From Companilactobacillus keshanensis (GTDB lineage: Bacteria > Bacillota > Bacilli > Lactobacillales > Lactobacillaceae), in NCBI RefSeq assembly GCF_003946205.1, contig NZ_RHOS01000017.1, positions 1-47,310 of the forward strand: a stretch of 47,310 nt of DNA, in the 5' to 3' direction. Position 1 is the first letter of the stretch; the number at the start of each line of letters is the position of its first letter. The notes beneath the pieces are model-generated. The model was not told where the DNA came from. It was given only the letters and a program-made list of their open reading frames with translations, and did no database searches. Shown piece after piece: positions 8,402-16,890 of this stretch. The translations under genes and the position numbers were made by a program.

Positions 8402-9403
8402 CTATTTATCCTCTAATTCAATTAATGATGATTCTGGAAAATTCAATGTAATTTCAGCATTTGTTTCTGACTGATCTTTAGTCGTATTTACTTTCAAAAT
8501 ACCAAGTTCTGTATCGACGATATATTGATAGTAATTTCCTAAAAAGTTTTTAGAAACGACTTTCCCCAAAAGAGTATTCTCTCCTGTGCCGATCCCAATA
8601 TTTTCTGGACGAATGGTCAACAATTTTCCCGTAATTTCTTTATGAAATTGCCATTGCTGATCTTCAGCCCAAGTTTTAGGAATAAAATTCTCATAACCGA
8701 TAAAGCGGGCTACAAATTCAGTTCGTGGATTTTTGTAAATATTTTGCGGTGTATCTAATTGTTCAATTTGGCCTTGATTCATCAGAGCTACTCGATCAGA
8801 AATTGCAAAACACTCCTCCTGATCATGGGTAACAAAGATAGTCGTCATATCGAGCTTTTGTTGCAGACGATGAATTTCTTCTCGCATCTCAATTCTCAAC
8901 TTAGCGTCCAAATTACTTAGTGGCTCATCTAAAAGTAGAACATTGGGATTTATCGCTAAGGCACGTGCCAATGAAACACGTTGTTGCTGACCACCGGATA
9001 GTTCATGTGGCATACGGTCCTTTAAATTTGATAGACCTGTTATATCTAAAATATTAAGTGCTTTTTGTTCAATTGTTTTTTTGTCTAACTTACGCCTCTT
9101 TAAGCCAAACGTAATATTTTGAAAAATTGTCATATGTGGGAAAAGTGCGTAACTTTGGAAAACCATTCCAAAATTTCTTTTATAGACCGGAACCTTGCTG
9201 ATATCCTTCCCTGACACTTTGATGGTTCCCTTTTGAATCGGGATAAGACCGGAGATCAAACGTAGCATAGTTGTTTTACCACAACCACTGGGCCCTAAAA
9301 TTGATAACAGTTCTCCATCTTTGATATTCAACGATAATTGATCAAGAATTTGTTTACCTTTTTGATAAGACATAGATAGATCTGATATTTCGATATTTGC
9401 CAA
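8402..9403 (-). CDS. ABC importer ATPase, PotA-type
   Basis: A 333-residue cytoplasmic ATPase that powers the importer. Visible in order: Walker A GPSGCGKTT (37-45), Q-loop FQSYALFPH (82-90), signature LSGGQQQR (135-142), Walker B LLLDEP (156-161), D-loop SNLDAKL and H-loop FVTHDQEE. The C-terminal region (about 235-333) with LTIRPENIGIG is a TOBE domain, as in PotA/FbpC/CysA. The gene sits 10 bases after the PotC-like permease and 9 bases before the binding-protein gene, so the importer components are translated as one unit. The family name says polyamine, iron or sulfate; the true substrate must be taken from context. Confidence 0.9.
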   Translation of the reverse strand: MANIEISDLSMSYQKGKQILDQLSLNIKDGELLSILGPSGCGKTTMLRLISGLIPIQKGTIKVSGKDISKVPVYKRNFGMVFQSYALFPHMTIFQNITFGLKRRKLDKKTIEQKALNILDITGLSNLKDRMPHELSGGQQQRVSLARALAINPNVLLLDEPLSNLDAKLRIEMREEIHRLQQKLDMTTIFVTHDQEECFAISDRVALMNQGQIEQLDTPQNIYKNPRTEFVARFIGYENFIPKTWAEDQQWQFHKEITGKLLTIRPENIGIGTGENTLLGKVVSKNFLGNYYQYIVDTELGILKVNTTKDQSETNAEITLNFPESSLIELEDK

Positions 9404-9413
9404 TTTAAGTCTC

Positions 9414-10196
9414 CTAAGTCAATTTGTTTAATCCTAAATATTTTTCAGCGAGGATCATGATCGAAGCTGTGATAATCATCAAGATAACTGAAACCGCTGA
9501 AACCGTTGGATCATAATTGTTCTCTAAGTAATTAAGAATAGACGTTGGTAACATGTTTAAATCCGGTCCATTCAGGAACAAACTTATTGGAATATTATTG
9601 AAAGATGTAATAAAAGATAAGATAAACGCTGCGACGACACTTTGTTTAATGTTAGGAATAACAACTTTGAAGAAAGTTGTTATTTTATCGTACCCTACCA
9701 TCCACGCTGCTTCTTCTATGCTTTCATCAAATTCCATCATTCCAGCCGTGATCAAACGAACCACGTATGGCAAGCACAATAGAAAATGTCCAACTATCAA
9801 ACTTATAAAGAGTGGCAATTGTAAGCTGATTACTAAAGCTTGGTATAAAGCAAATCCAATTACTATTTCTGGTATCAAGGCTGGACTCAAGAAAATTGTC
9901 TGAAACCAGTCTTTATGATGGATATCAAATCTCGTCAAAACATAGACGATCGGTATTCCGACCAATAGAGCCAGAAAAGATGCCAAAATGGCTACAATTG
10001 AACTCATCTTCAATCCTTCAACAAAATCCGGTTGTTGAAAGACATTGGCATACCATTCAAAAGTAAAACCCTTAATTGGAAAAGAAATTGCAGATTCTTC
10101 ACCAAATGAAGTAACAATAACAATCAACAGTGGTACAACCAGTATTACCAAAACTAAGCATCCTACTACGGAAGAAAACTTAATTTTTGTTCTCAC
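9414..10196 (-). CDS. ABC importer permease, PotC-like
   Basis: A 260-residue inner-membrane permease with six hydrophobic segments and the EAA loop E-E-A-A-W-M-V-G-Y-D-K-I-T (about 156-168), which docks onto the ATPase. It matches the BPD-transp-1 (PotC/YdcV) type of permease. Its ATG overlaps the stop of the upstream permease by four bases (ATGA), which indicates translational coupling. Together with the PotB-like gene it forms the transmembrane channel of the importer. Confidence 0.88.
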   Translation of the reverse strand: MRTKIKFSSVVGCLVLVILVVPLLIVIVTSFGEESAISFPIKGFTFEWYANVFQQPDFVEGLKMSSIVAILASFLALLVGIPIVYVLTRFDIHHKDWFQTIFLSPALIPEIVIGFALYQALVISLQLPLFISLIVGHFLLCLPYVVRLITAGMMEFDESIEEAAWMVGYDKITTFFKVVIPNIKQSVVAAFILSFITSFNNIPISLFLNGPDLNMLPTSILNYLENNYDPTVSAVSVILMIITASIMILAEKYLGLNKLT

Positions 10197-11017
10197 TTAG
10201 CATTCCTCCGATCCATTAACTTAGTACCGTAATTCATAATCGTCATAACTAAGACAGCAATTACAGTTAGGATAACGGCAACTACACTAGCACTTGTCCA
10301 ATCTCCTAATGTGATCGACTGTTGTTGTAGCAATGTTGCCAATACCATGTTCTTGTTTCCACCTAACAATTGTGGCGTTGTATATGCCGTTAGCGAACCA
10401 ACAAAAACTAGAATTGAACCTGTAAGCATTCCCACCGAAAGTTGCGGTAAGATCACTTTGAAAAATACGATCGAAGGTCGAGCACCAATGACTGAAGCGG
10501 CTTCTTCAACTTCAAAGTTAAGTTGACTAAACGAGCTAACTAACGAAGTGATCATGATCGGCAAAAATAGATAAACCGATCCAATAACGATCGAAAAGTT
10601 TGTGTACAGCAAGGTCATAGGTTTATCAATTATGTGTAATTGCATCAAAAAGTTATTGATTACACCATTTTTTCCTAAAATCGTTATCCATGCAAAATTT
10701 CTAACTACGGCATTGGTCAATATTGGGAATAAAACAATTATTGATACGACTTTTTTCCATCTGTCGCCTAAACGTGACATCCAATATGCAGTTGGCAACC
10801 CCAATGACAAGGTTATCAAGGTTGTAATAACTGCAATCATCAACGTTCGTAAGATTACTTGGATATTGCCATTGCTATGGAAAAAGTTAAGATACTTTTC
10901 CAAGAAAAACTGATCTCCCACAAATGTCGGCAAGAACATTTGTAAGATCGGTAATATCAACAGAACAATTATCAATAAAAGTCCCGGGGATAGTAATAAA
11001 ACAGCAGATCTTTTCAA
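10193..11017 (-). CDS. ABC importer permease, PotB-like; first gene of the operon
   Basis: A 274-residue permease with six predicted membrane helices and the EAA loop E-E-A-A-S-V-I-G-A-R-P-S (about 172-183). N-terminal segment LLLSPGLLLIIVLLILPIL is the first helix. It pairs with the PotC-like permease whose start it overlaps. As promoter-proximal gene it follows a leader of about 25-30 bases behind an extended -10 promoter (11050-11078) that carries a pair of inverted PurR-box-like sites. The start chosen here reads TTG at 11017-11015, with AGAAAGG about 10 bases upstream. Confidence 0.87.
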   Translation of the reverse strand: MKRSAVLLLSPGLLLIIVLLILPILQMFLPTFVGDQFFLEKYLNFFHSNGNIQVILRTLMIAVITTLITLSLGLPTAYWMSRLGDRWKKVVSIIVLFPILTNAVVRNFAWITILGKNGVINNFLMQLHIIDKPMTLLYTNFSIVIGSVYLFLPIMITSLVSSFSQLNFEVEEAASVIGARPSIVFFKVILPQLSVGMLTGSILVFVGSLTAYTTPQLLGGNKNMVLATLLQQQSITLGDWTSASVVAVILTVIAVLVMTIMNYGTKLMDRRNAK

Positions 11018-11049
11018 ATTATGACAACCTTTCTGAAATCAATACCAGT

Positions 11050-11078
11050 AATATAGCAGAAAATACGAACAATTTCAA
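11050..11078 (-). promoter_or_regulatory. Promoter of the ABC importer-ade operon
   Basis: Minus-strand -35 TTGAAA (11078-11073), 17-bp spacer ending in TGC (extended -10) and -10 TATATT (11055-11050). The spacer contains most of one PurR-box-like site, so a bound regulator would directly block RNA polymerase. Confidence 0.65.
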
Positions 11079-11105
11079 ATTTGTTTTTTAATATAGTTCG
11101 TATTT
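11061..11105. promoter_or_regulatory. Inverted pair of PurR-box-like sites
   Basis: AAATACGAACAAT on the plus strand (11061-11073) faces AAATACGAACTAT on the minus strand (11105-11093). Each matches the Firmicute PurBox consensus AWWWCCGAACWWT at 12 of 13 positions. The two CGAAC cores are separated by 25 bases. Paired inverted PurBoxes are how Bacillus-type PurR recognises purine genes, releasing them when PRPP is high. PurR itself is not encoded in this window. Confidence 0.65.
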
Positions 11106-11128
11106 TATACGTAATAAAACTTAATAAT

Positions 11129-11162
11129 AAAAAAAATAGGAAAATCGTTCGTTAGATTTTCC
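11129..11162 (-). terminator. Terminator after the DUF1801 gene
   Basis: Minus-strand stem GGAAAATC (11162-11155), 8-base loop and GATTTTCC (11146-11139), followed by a T-rich run (11138-11129). It insulates the frataxin-like gene from the ABC operon. Confidence 0.85.
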
Positions 11163-11186
11163 CATTATATAAATGTTTTCAGAAAG

Positions 11187-11528
11187 TTATTTTAATTCAA
11201 TTTCTTCTTTTCGAAATTGAACAATTTTTTTAATTAATTCTTCAGGTAACGGCTTTTCATAAGTAAATTGAATTGCACCTTTAGATGTTTTATATGGTTT
11301 TAATTCTTTTTCAAATTCAACAATCGCTGAAGGCGTTGGATAAAATCCTAAATGATGTTTAAAATCAGCAAAGTGAACTAAATTCTTCTTCAAATAAAAT
11401 GTCGGCATAGCATAGGATATCTTTTCTTCAGCCTCAGGAACGACTGACTTGATCAGCAGGTAAATTTGATTGAGCTTCTCTTGATGAGAAGTATCTGCAT
11501 TATTAATATAGTTTTCAATTACGGTCAT
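11187..11528 (-). CDS. DUF1801 / frataxin-like iron chaperone (YdhG family)
   Basis: A 113-residue single-domain protein of the DUF1801 (YdhG/Fra-like) family. Supporting segments are EEKISYAMPTFYLKKNLVHFADFKHHLGFYPTPSAI (about 34-69) and the C-terminal GAIQFTYEKPLPEELIKKIV. The Bacillus subtilis relative Fra/YdhG acts as an iron donor for Fe-S cluster and heme assembly. Here the role is inferred from the family only. It is monocistronic between two terminators (11129-11162 and 11556-11583) and occupies the place where rsmG, noc or parA/parB usually follow mnmG. Confidence 0.75.
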   Translation of the reverse strand: MTVIENYINNADTSHQEKLNQIYLLIKSVVPEAEEKISYAMPTFYLKKNLVHFADFKHHLGFYPTPSAIVEFEKELKPYKTSKGAIQFTYEKPLPEELIKKIVQFRKEEIELK

Positions 11529-11555
11529 ATGATCACCTCTAACTAAATTTATACC

Positions 11556-11583
11556 AAAAAAGACGTCGAAATACGACGCCTTT
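11556..11583 (-). terminator. Terminator after mnmG
   Basis: Minus-strand stem GGCGTCG (11580-11574), loop TATTT and CGACGTC (11568-11562), with one G-T pair, followed by six T. It begins five bases after the mnmG stop codon. Confidence 0.88.
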
Positions 11584-11584
11584 T

Positions 11585-13489
11585 CTATTCTGTTATTTTA
11601 GCGATTCTTCCTTGTTCAATATAAACACTCAAAATTCCAATATCAGCAGGATTTACCCCACTAATACGGCTGGCCTGAGCAATTGTTTCGGGAGTTATTT
11701 TAGACAACTTCTGAACGGCCTCAGTAGCCAAACTTGGTACTTTAGTATAGTCGATACGATCAGGAATCTTCTTTGATTCCATCTTCTTCAATCGTTCGAT
11801 CTTAAGCTCTTCTTTTTTAATATAACCTGCATATTTAATACTGATCTCAACTTGTTCCTTAACACGACGATCAACTGGACCATCCTCTGGATCACCGATC
11901 ATATCAATAATATCCTCATAGTGAACTTCAGGACGTCTCAATAAATGATCAGCTAATATGCCATCTTTCAAACTCTTAAAGTTATGATTTGTCATAAATG
12001 ATTCAGCCATTTTTGGGGTTATCATCTTTCGATTCAAACGTTCCAATTCACGTTCAGTTGCATCACGTTTTTCGTTAAATTTAGCATAACGATCTGAATT
12101 GATAAGTCCTAAATCATATCCTTTATCAGTCAAACGCAGGTCGGCATTATCATGACGTAAAATTAGACGATACTCAGCACGACTAGTAAGCAAACGATAA
12201 GGCTCATTTGTACCTTTAGTAACTAGATCATCAATCATAACGCCGATATAAGCTTCATCACGGTGTAGGACAAATGGATCTTTACCTTCGGCACGCAAAG
12301 CTGCATTGATACCAGCCATAAGACCTTGTCCGGCAGCCTCTTCATAACCTGAAGTTCCATTCATCTGGCCAGCAGTAAAGAGATTTTTAACGACCTTTGT
12401 TTCCATATTTAATTTCAATTGCCAAGGTTCGATAACATCATATTCAATCGCATATCCTGGACGCATCAATTTAGCGTTTTCCAGACCGGCAACTGAATGA
12501 ACCATTTTTAATTGGACCTCTTCAGGCATAGAAGTTGAGAAATCACCAACATAATATTCCTGAGTATCTCTACCCTCTGGCTCCAAGAAAATTTGGTGAC
12601 GAGGCTTGTCAGCAAAACGAACGATCTTATCCTCAATTGATGGACAGTATCTTGGGCCAACACCTTTGATAATTCCAGAAAACATTGGAGCACGATCAAG
12701 GTTTTCACGAATAATTTGATGTGTTGTTGAATTAGTATAAGTCATCCAACAAGACAACTGATCTTTTAAATATTGTGAATCTGGTGTTTCAAATGAAAAA
12801 TGATTTGGTTCTTTATCACCAGGTTGTTCATCTGTTTTAGAAAAATCAATTGTATCTTTATTTACACGTGGAGGTGTACCAGTTTTAAAACGAGTTAATT
12901 TAAAGCCGTTTTCTTCCAAATTTTCTGACAATTTAATTGAAGGAATACTGTTATTAGGACCGGAGGAATAAGTAAGTTCACCAATAATGATCTTACCTCT
13001 TGAGGATGTACCGGCTGTTAATACAACGGACTTGGCATGATATCTAGCACCAGTTGCCGTTACAACGCCTTTACAAATACCATCTTCAACAATTAGCTTA
13101 TCAACAATCCCTTGTCTCAAAGTAAGATTAGGTTCCTCTTCAAGTGTTTCTTTCATCATACGATGGTACATGTTCTTATCCGCTTGGGCACGCAAGGCTC
13201 TAACGGCTGGACCTTTACCTGTATTCAACATTCTCATTTGAATATACGTTTTATCGATATTACGGCCCATTTCACCGCCTAAGGCGTCAATTTCACGTAC
13301 AACGATTCCTTTGGCTGGTCCACCAAGAGAAGGATTACACGGCATAAAGGCCACCATATCCAAGTTTATTGTTACAAGAAGTGTCTTTTGTCCCATTCTA
13401 GCAGCAGACAAGGCAGCTTCTGAACCGGCGTGACCAGCTCCAACTACAATTACATCATAATTCTCTGAATCAAATTCCTTAACTTGCAT
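11585..13489 (-). CDS. mnmG: tRNA uridine-5-carboxymethylaminomethyl modification enzyme MnmG (GidA)
   Basis: With MnmE it builds the carboxymethylaminomethyl group on the wobble uridine (U34) of tRNAs reading NNA/NNG codons, using FAD, NADH and methylene-THF. The 634-residue protein has the N-terminal dinucleotide-binding motif [19 protein letters not shown] (15-33), [13 protein letters not shown] (49-61), and the FAD-domain signatures RTPPRVN-like [10 protein letters not shown] and [20 protein letters not shown] (about 370-389). The C-terminal helical domain binds MnmE and tRNA. It lies 8 bases after mnmE, the normal gene order. In many relatives rsmG and noc or parAB follow, but here a terminator follows directly. 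Confidence 0.97.
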   Translation of the reverse strand: MQVKEFDSENYDVIVVGAGHAGSEAALSAARMGQKTLLVTINLDMVAFMPCNPSLGGPAKGIVVREIDALGGEMGRNIDKTYIQMRMLNTGKGPAVRALRAQADKNMYHRMMKETLEEEPNLTLRQGIVDKLIVEDGICKGVVTATGARYHAKSVVLTAGTSSRGKIIIGELTYSSGPNNSIPSIKLSENLEENGFKLTRFKTGTPPRVNKDTIDFSKTDEQPGDKEPNHFSFETPDSQYLKDQLSCWMTYTNSTTHQIIRENLDRAPMFSGIIKGVGPRYCPSIEDKIVRFADKPRHQIFLEPEGRDTQEYYVGDFSTSMPEEVQLKMVHSVAGLENAKLMRPGYAIEYDVIEPWQLKLNMETKVVKNLFTAGQMNGTSGYEEAAGQGLMAGINAALRAEGKDPFVLHRDEAYIGVMIDDLVTKGTNEPYRLLTSRAEYRLILRHDNADLRLTDKGYDLGLINSDRYAKFNEKRDATERELERLNRKMITPKMAESFMTNHNFKSLKDGILADHLLRRPEVHYEDIIDMIGDPEDGPVDRRVKEQVEISIKYAGYIKKEELKIERLKKMESKKIPDRIDYTKVPSLATEAVQKLSKITPETIAQASRISGVNPADIGILSVYIEQGRIAKITE

Positions 13490-13497
13490 ACATTCAC

Positions 13498-14886
13498 CTA
13501 TTTTCCTAAACAGAATTGCGAGAATAGTTGTGTTATCAACTCATCCGGATAACTATCTCCGGTTATTTCACCTAGAGTATCCCAGCAAGCTGTCATATCG
13601 ATCTGTACTAAATCAATTGGCATCCCTGCTTCAATTCCTAAAATAACATCATTTAAATTTCCCTTTGCTTGTCTTAACAGACCAGCCTGTCTGGCACTAG
13701 TAATGATCACATCTGTACTACTATCTTCAATACCAGCATTAAAAATCTGACTGATTGTTTGTTTGATCATTTCGATTCCATCGTTCGTTATAGCGGACGT
13801 TTGTAGAATCGTATCATCAGGCTTAACTTGATTTACAGTTTTAGGCGTTATAACGGGTACTAAATCATTTTTATTAAAAATAATGATTCGACGTTTGTCA
13901 TTAGTTGCATCAAGTAACTGAATATCATCAATTTCAAGTTCTCTACTGGAATCTAAAACAACAATAACTAGATCAGCTTCTTTTAGAGCCTTTTTAGAAC
14001 GTTCAACTCCGATTTTTTCCACTTTATCCGTTGTATCACGAACACCGGCTGTATCAATCAATTTAAGCGGCACGCCATCAATATTGACATATTGCTCGAC
14101 AATATCTCTAGTCGTACCGGCAACATCTGTGACGATAGCTTTATCTTCATCAAGCAAACGATTCAGCAAACTGGATTTACCAACATTAGGTTTACCAACA
14201 ATTGCTGTAGCTAGCCCATGTTGCAATATTTCACCACTATCAGCTGTTTTTAATAGACTATCAATATTTTTGCTAACTAAATGAGCTTTTTCTAGCAGCA
14301 TCTTCGTTGTCATCTGTTCAGTGTCATATTCTGGATAATCGATATTGACTTCAACTTGAGCTAAAGCATCCAAAATTTCTTGACGTAAGTTTGAGATCAA
14401 ATGATTCAAATTACCATCTAATTGGTTCACCGCAACTTGCATAGCTTTATCAGTTTTAGCACGAATTAAATCCATTACTGATTCAGCCTGGGTTAAATCG
14501 ATCCTGCCGTTTAAGAAGGCCCGCTTAGTAAATTCTCCAGGTTCGGCCATACGTGCTCCTGAACCGATTAAAAGCTGTAATACTTTATTAGTGGCTACGA
14601 TACCACCGTGAGTATTTATCTCCACAACATCTTCTCTAGTGAATGTTTTTGGAGCTAACATGATAGAAACCATAACTTCATCGACTAAAGACCCATCAGT
14701 AGGATCAATGATATGACCGTAATTTATCGTATGACTCTTAACTCTGGTCAAATCCTTACCCATGAATATCTTTTGGGCTATAGTTACCGCTTGATCCCCT
14801 GAAAGGCGAACAATCGAAATAGCACCTTCCCCAGGAGGGGTAGAAATAGCAGCAATAGTATCATATTCAGTAACTGCACTTGCCAT
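13498..14886 (-). CDS. mnmE: tRNA modification GTPase MnmE (TrmE)
   Basis: GTPase partner of MnmG in wobble-uridine modification. The 462 residues comprise an N-terminal tetrahydrofolate-binding domain (1-120, [25 protein letters not shown]), a helical domain and an inserted G domain. The G1 motif GKPNVGKS is at 231-238, the G2/K-loop region at [14 protein letters not shown]3 at DTAG and G4 at NKND. The invariant C-terminal CLGK motif is intact (C459). It is separated from yidC by 139 bases that hold a dyad overlapping a promoter and then a terminator-like hairpin, with no jag gene between. Confidence 0.97.
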   Translation of the reverse strand: MASAVTEYDTIAAISTPPGEGAISIVRLSGDQAVTIAQKIFMGKDLTRVKSHTINYGHIIDPTDGSLVDEVMVSIMLAPKTFTREDVVEINTHGGIVATNKVLQLLIGSGARMAEPGEFTKRAFLNGRIDLTQAESVMDLIRAKTDKAMQVAVNQLDGNLNHLISNLRQEILDALAQVEVNIDYPEYDTEQMTTKMLLEKAHLVSKNIDSLLKTADSGEILQHGLATAIVGKPNVGKSSLLNRLLDEDKAIVTDVAGTTRDIVEQYVNIDGVPLKLIDTAGVRDTTDKVEKIGVERSKKALKEADLVIVVLDSSRELEIDDIQLLDATNDKRRIIIFNKNDLVPVITPKTVNQVKPDDTILQTSAITNDGIEMIKQTISQIFNAGIEDSSTDVIITSARQAGLLRQAKGNLNDVILGIEAGMPIDLVQIDMTACWDTLGEITGDSYPDELITQLFSQFCLGK

Positions 14887-14915
14887 AATAGTCCTCTTTT
14901 CCCATTTTTAAGCAC

Positions 14916-14957
14916 AAAAAAAGTGCGTAATCCACCAATTTTGGCGGAAAAGCACTT
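14916..14957 (-). terminator. Terminator or attenuator between yidC and mnmE
   Basis: Minus-strand arms AAGTGC (14957-14952) with GCACTT (14926-14921), and inner CCGCCAA with TTGGTGG, form a long stem followed by seven T. It ends only about 30 bases before the mnmE start. Because a good promoter (14997-15025) lies upstream of it, the hairpin sits inside the mnmE leader and may act as a partial terminator. Confidence 0.8.
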
Positions 14958-14996
14958 TGACTACTTTTCTATATATATTTGTACAATTTCTAAAAC

Positions 14997-15025
14997 ATCT
15001 TAACTAGTTTTAGAAAAATTGTCAA
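14997..15025 (-). promoter_or_regulatory. Promoter reading into mnmE-mnmG
   Basis: Minus-strand -35 TTGACA (perfect, 15025-15020), 17-bp spacer and -10 TAAGAT (15002-14997), directly behind the yidC stop codon. A 10-bp perfect inverted repeat (14987-14996 and 15007-15016) overlaps spacer and -10 and could be an operator or an RNA hairpin. Confidence 0.6.
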
Positions 15026-15865
15026 TTAACGACGTTTGTAAGCACGCTTTTTAGCTCTTCTGATCTTACGTTGCTTTTCACGTTCTGCTTCATCCTTTTC
15101 CTTTTGAGCACGACGGTACTTGAAAGGATTTTGGAAAATCAATGTCTGAATAACTTGGAAAGCATTTGTTACAACCCAATATAAAGTAATGGCTGATGGG
15201 AATGTCAAAGCTGGAACGAAAATAAATATTGGCATAACGTATGTCATTAACTTAGTAGTTTTATTTTGATTTGGTTGTGAGTAGCTGGCAATATATGTAC
15301 TTAAGAAAGTAAACACAGCGGCCAAAATAGCCATAATGTAATATGGATCGGCTTTACTTAATTGCATCCACAAGAAAGTTCCATTACGCAGTTGTTCAGT
15401 TTTATAAATTGCTTGATACAAAGCAAACATAACCGGCATCTGCACCAAAAGTGGCAAACATCCCGCAACCGGATTAACTCCAGCCTCACTATAAAGTTTT
15501 TGAGTCTCTTCTCTTAACTTACCTTGTGTGTCAGTATCCTTAGCAGAATACTTCTTCTGAAGTGCTTGTATTTGTGGTTGAACAGTCATCTGCTTGTTCA
15601 TACTTCTGATTTGATACCAGTTCAGTGGTAGTAAAACAATTCTTACGATCAGAGTAAACAGCACGATAGCCCAACCTGAACTATTGCCAACTAACGAACC
15701 TAGCCAAAGGATAAATTGCGAGAAACTATATAAAACATAGTGATCCCAAATCCCAGTACTATGGCTAGTGATCGGTTCATTAAGGTTAGAACAACCTGAC
15801 AAAACTAAAACAACACCAAGTAATAACGCCACACCTAAGTATTTTTTTAAGCTTTTTTTATTCAC
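15026..15865 (-). CDS. yidC: Membrane protein insertase YidC (OxaA/SpoIIIJ type)
   Basis: Inserts and folds membrane proteins with or without the Sec translocon. The 279-residue precursor has a lipoprotein signal peptide ending LVLSGC, with lipidated C25, as usual for Gram-positive YidC. About five membrane helices follow, with the conserved hydrophilic-groove segment IVLFTLIVRIVLLPLNWYQIRSM (the arginine of helix 1) and PVAGCLPLLVQMPVMFALYQAI. The C-terminal tail (about 245-279) is strongly basic (KRRAKKRAYKRR-like), which in other bacteria contacts the ribosome. It follows rnpA by 30 bases. The RNA-binding gene jag, its usual downstream partner, is missing here. Confidence 0.95.
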   Translation of the reverse strand: MNKKSLKKYLGVALLLGVVLVLSGCSNLNEPITSHSTGIWDHYVLYSFSQFILWLGSLVGNSSGWAIVLFTLIVRIVLLPLNWYQIRSMNKQMTVQPQIQALQKKYSAKDTDTQGKLREETQKLYSEAGVNPVAGCLPLLVQMPVMFALYQAIYKTEQLRNGTFLWMQLSKADPYYIMAILAAVFTFLSTYIASYSQPNQNKTTKLMTYVMPIFIFVPALTFPSAITLYWVVTNAFQVIQTLIFQNPFKYRRAQKEKDEAEREKQRKIRRAKKRAYKRR

Positions 15866-15895
15866 TTTTACACCTATATATTATTATTTTTTATC

Positions 15896-16237
15896 TTACC
15901 CTAGTATTTTACCTAATTTTAGTAAATGTACGATGTTTTTTTTCGTTTCAAACATATCTAAATCAACGGATGGTTTTCGAGCAATGATCAAAAAGTCCAG
16001 TTCAGCTGGTAGTTCTGGTTTCAATTCGAACAATGATTGTCTGACGTAACGTTTAACTCGATTACGGCCGACCGCTGTATGCGAAACTTTTTTCCCAACC
16101 GACAATCCGACGCGAAAATGTTTTTGATCTTTTTTATCAATTTGATAAAGAACAAAATTACGATTTGCGACTGATTGTCCCTTTGAATAAACATATTGAA
16201 ACTCATTTTCTTTTTTAATTCGATAACTCTTTCTCAT
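15896..16237 (-). CDS. rnpA: Ribonuclease P protein component
   Basis: Protein subunit of RNase P, which matures the 5' ends of tRNAs together with the RNA subunit. At 113 residues it is of normal length. It shows the N-terminal [17 protein letters not shown] start and the RNR signature in [13 protein letters not shown] (about 57-69), preceded by [13 protein letters not shown]. It lies between rpmH and yidC in the standard order. A hairpin with T-run (16265-16297) between rpmH and rnpA probably tunes the ratio of the two transcripts. Confidence 0.96.
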   Translation of the reverse strand: MRKSYRIKKENEFQYVYSKGQSVANRNFVLYQIDKKDQKHFRVGLSVGKKVSHTAVGRNRVKRYVRQSLFELKPELPAELDFLIIARKPSVDLDMFETKKNIVHLLKLGKILG

Positions 16238-16264
16238 ATGTCACCAGACGATCCCTTGTTTGTA

Positions 16265-16297
16265 ATAAAAAAGGACCACTAAAAATCAGTGATCCTT
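16265..16297 (-). terminator. Terminator/attenuator between rpmH and rnpA
   Basis: Minus-strand arms AAGGATCACT (16297-16288) and AGTGGTCCTT (16280-16271), with G-T pairing, followed by T-run TTTTTATT. It lies six bases after the rpmH stop and likely lets most transcripts end after rpmH while some read into rnpA. Confidence 0.75.
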
Positions 16298-16302
16298 CAA
16301 AA

Positions 16303-16443
16303 CTAAGCTGATAATACTTTTCTACCCTTTTTGCGGCGTCTTGCAAGAACCTTGCGACCATTACTTGTACTCATTCTCTTCATGAAACCATGGACGCGTT
16401 CACGATGACGCTTCTTAGGTTGAAATGTTCTTTTTGTAGTCAT
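16303..16443 (-). CDS. rpmH: 50S ribosomal protein L34
   Basis: A 46-residue very basic protein of the large ribosomal subunit, translated from the ATG at 16443-16441. It begins [20 protein letters not shown], contains the family signature K-R-x-R-x-H-G-F-M-K-R-M, and ends [14 protein letters not shown] strong ribosome binding site AGGAGG lies 7 bases upstream of the start. It is the first gene of the leftward rpmH-rnpA-yidC group and flanks the origin as in most bacteria. Confidence 0.97.
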   Translation of the reverse strand: MTTKRTFQPKKRHRERVHGFMKRMSTSNGRKVLARRRKKGRKVLSA

Positions 16444-16505
16444 CAATAAACCTCCTGAATCTTATTTAACAAAAATTTTTCACTTCTTCAGACAATTGCT
16501 TAACT

Positions 16506-16534
16506 ATAATACCATGCCGTGCAATGAATTTAAA
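16506..16534 (-). promoter_or_regulatory. Promoter of rpmH
   Basis: Minus-strand -35-like TTTAAA (16534-16529), 17-bp spacer ending in TGG (extended -10) and -10 TATTAT (16511-16506), about 60 bases upstream of rpmH. Confidence 0.45.
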
Positions 16535-16861
16535 CAATAAATTTTCGATTACTTCTATATAGTTACTAATTTGTTTCGGAAAATCTTTGAACAGTTTTCC
16601 TGTGGATAATCTGTGGAAGCATTTTACAACTTTTTTTACACACAAAGTTATCGACAATCTTTTCACCTGAACTTTTTTACTGTGCTTTAGTTATCCACAG
16701 CTTGAGATTAAAAAAATATTTCGGTACTATTAGTTGATATAAAGGGCTTATCAGGTGAACTATTTTGTGGATAACTATGTGAACAACTTAAATTATCCTA
16801 CTTTTTCACAGACCATCTTTTTTAATATTTCCTTCTTGTTATTTTTTTATTATTTAAACAT

Positions 16862-16890
16862 TTGTTCTGTGGAAAACTCTTTTATACAAT
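16862..16890 (+). promoter_or_regulatory. Promoter of dnaA, overlapping a DnaA box
   Basis: -35 TTGTTC (16862-16867), 17-bp spacer and -10 TACAAT (16885-16890). The spacer begins with the DnaA-box variant TGTGGAAAA (16868-16876), and a perfect box lies between the promoter and the start codon (16926-16934). DnaA is therefore placed to repress its own gene. Confidence 0.5.

Noticed and set aside
11018-11060. Possible purine riboswitch before the importer-ade operon
   Set aside because: The leader is only about 25-30 bases long after the promoter; no room for the three-way junction and none of its conserved loop sequences is present.
11174-11188. CodY-box-like word (AACTTTCTGAAAACA, minus strand)
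   Set aside because: Three mismatches to AATTTTCWGAAAATT, and it lies at the 3' end of the DUF1801 gene, not at a promoter.
16466-16666. Leftward 66-residue open frame in the origin region
   Set aside because: It overlaps DnaA boxes and the rpmH promoter, has no ribosome binding site of note and a composition dictated by AT-rich origin DNA.
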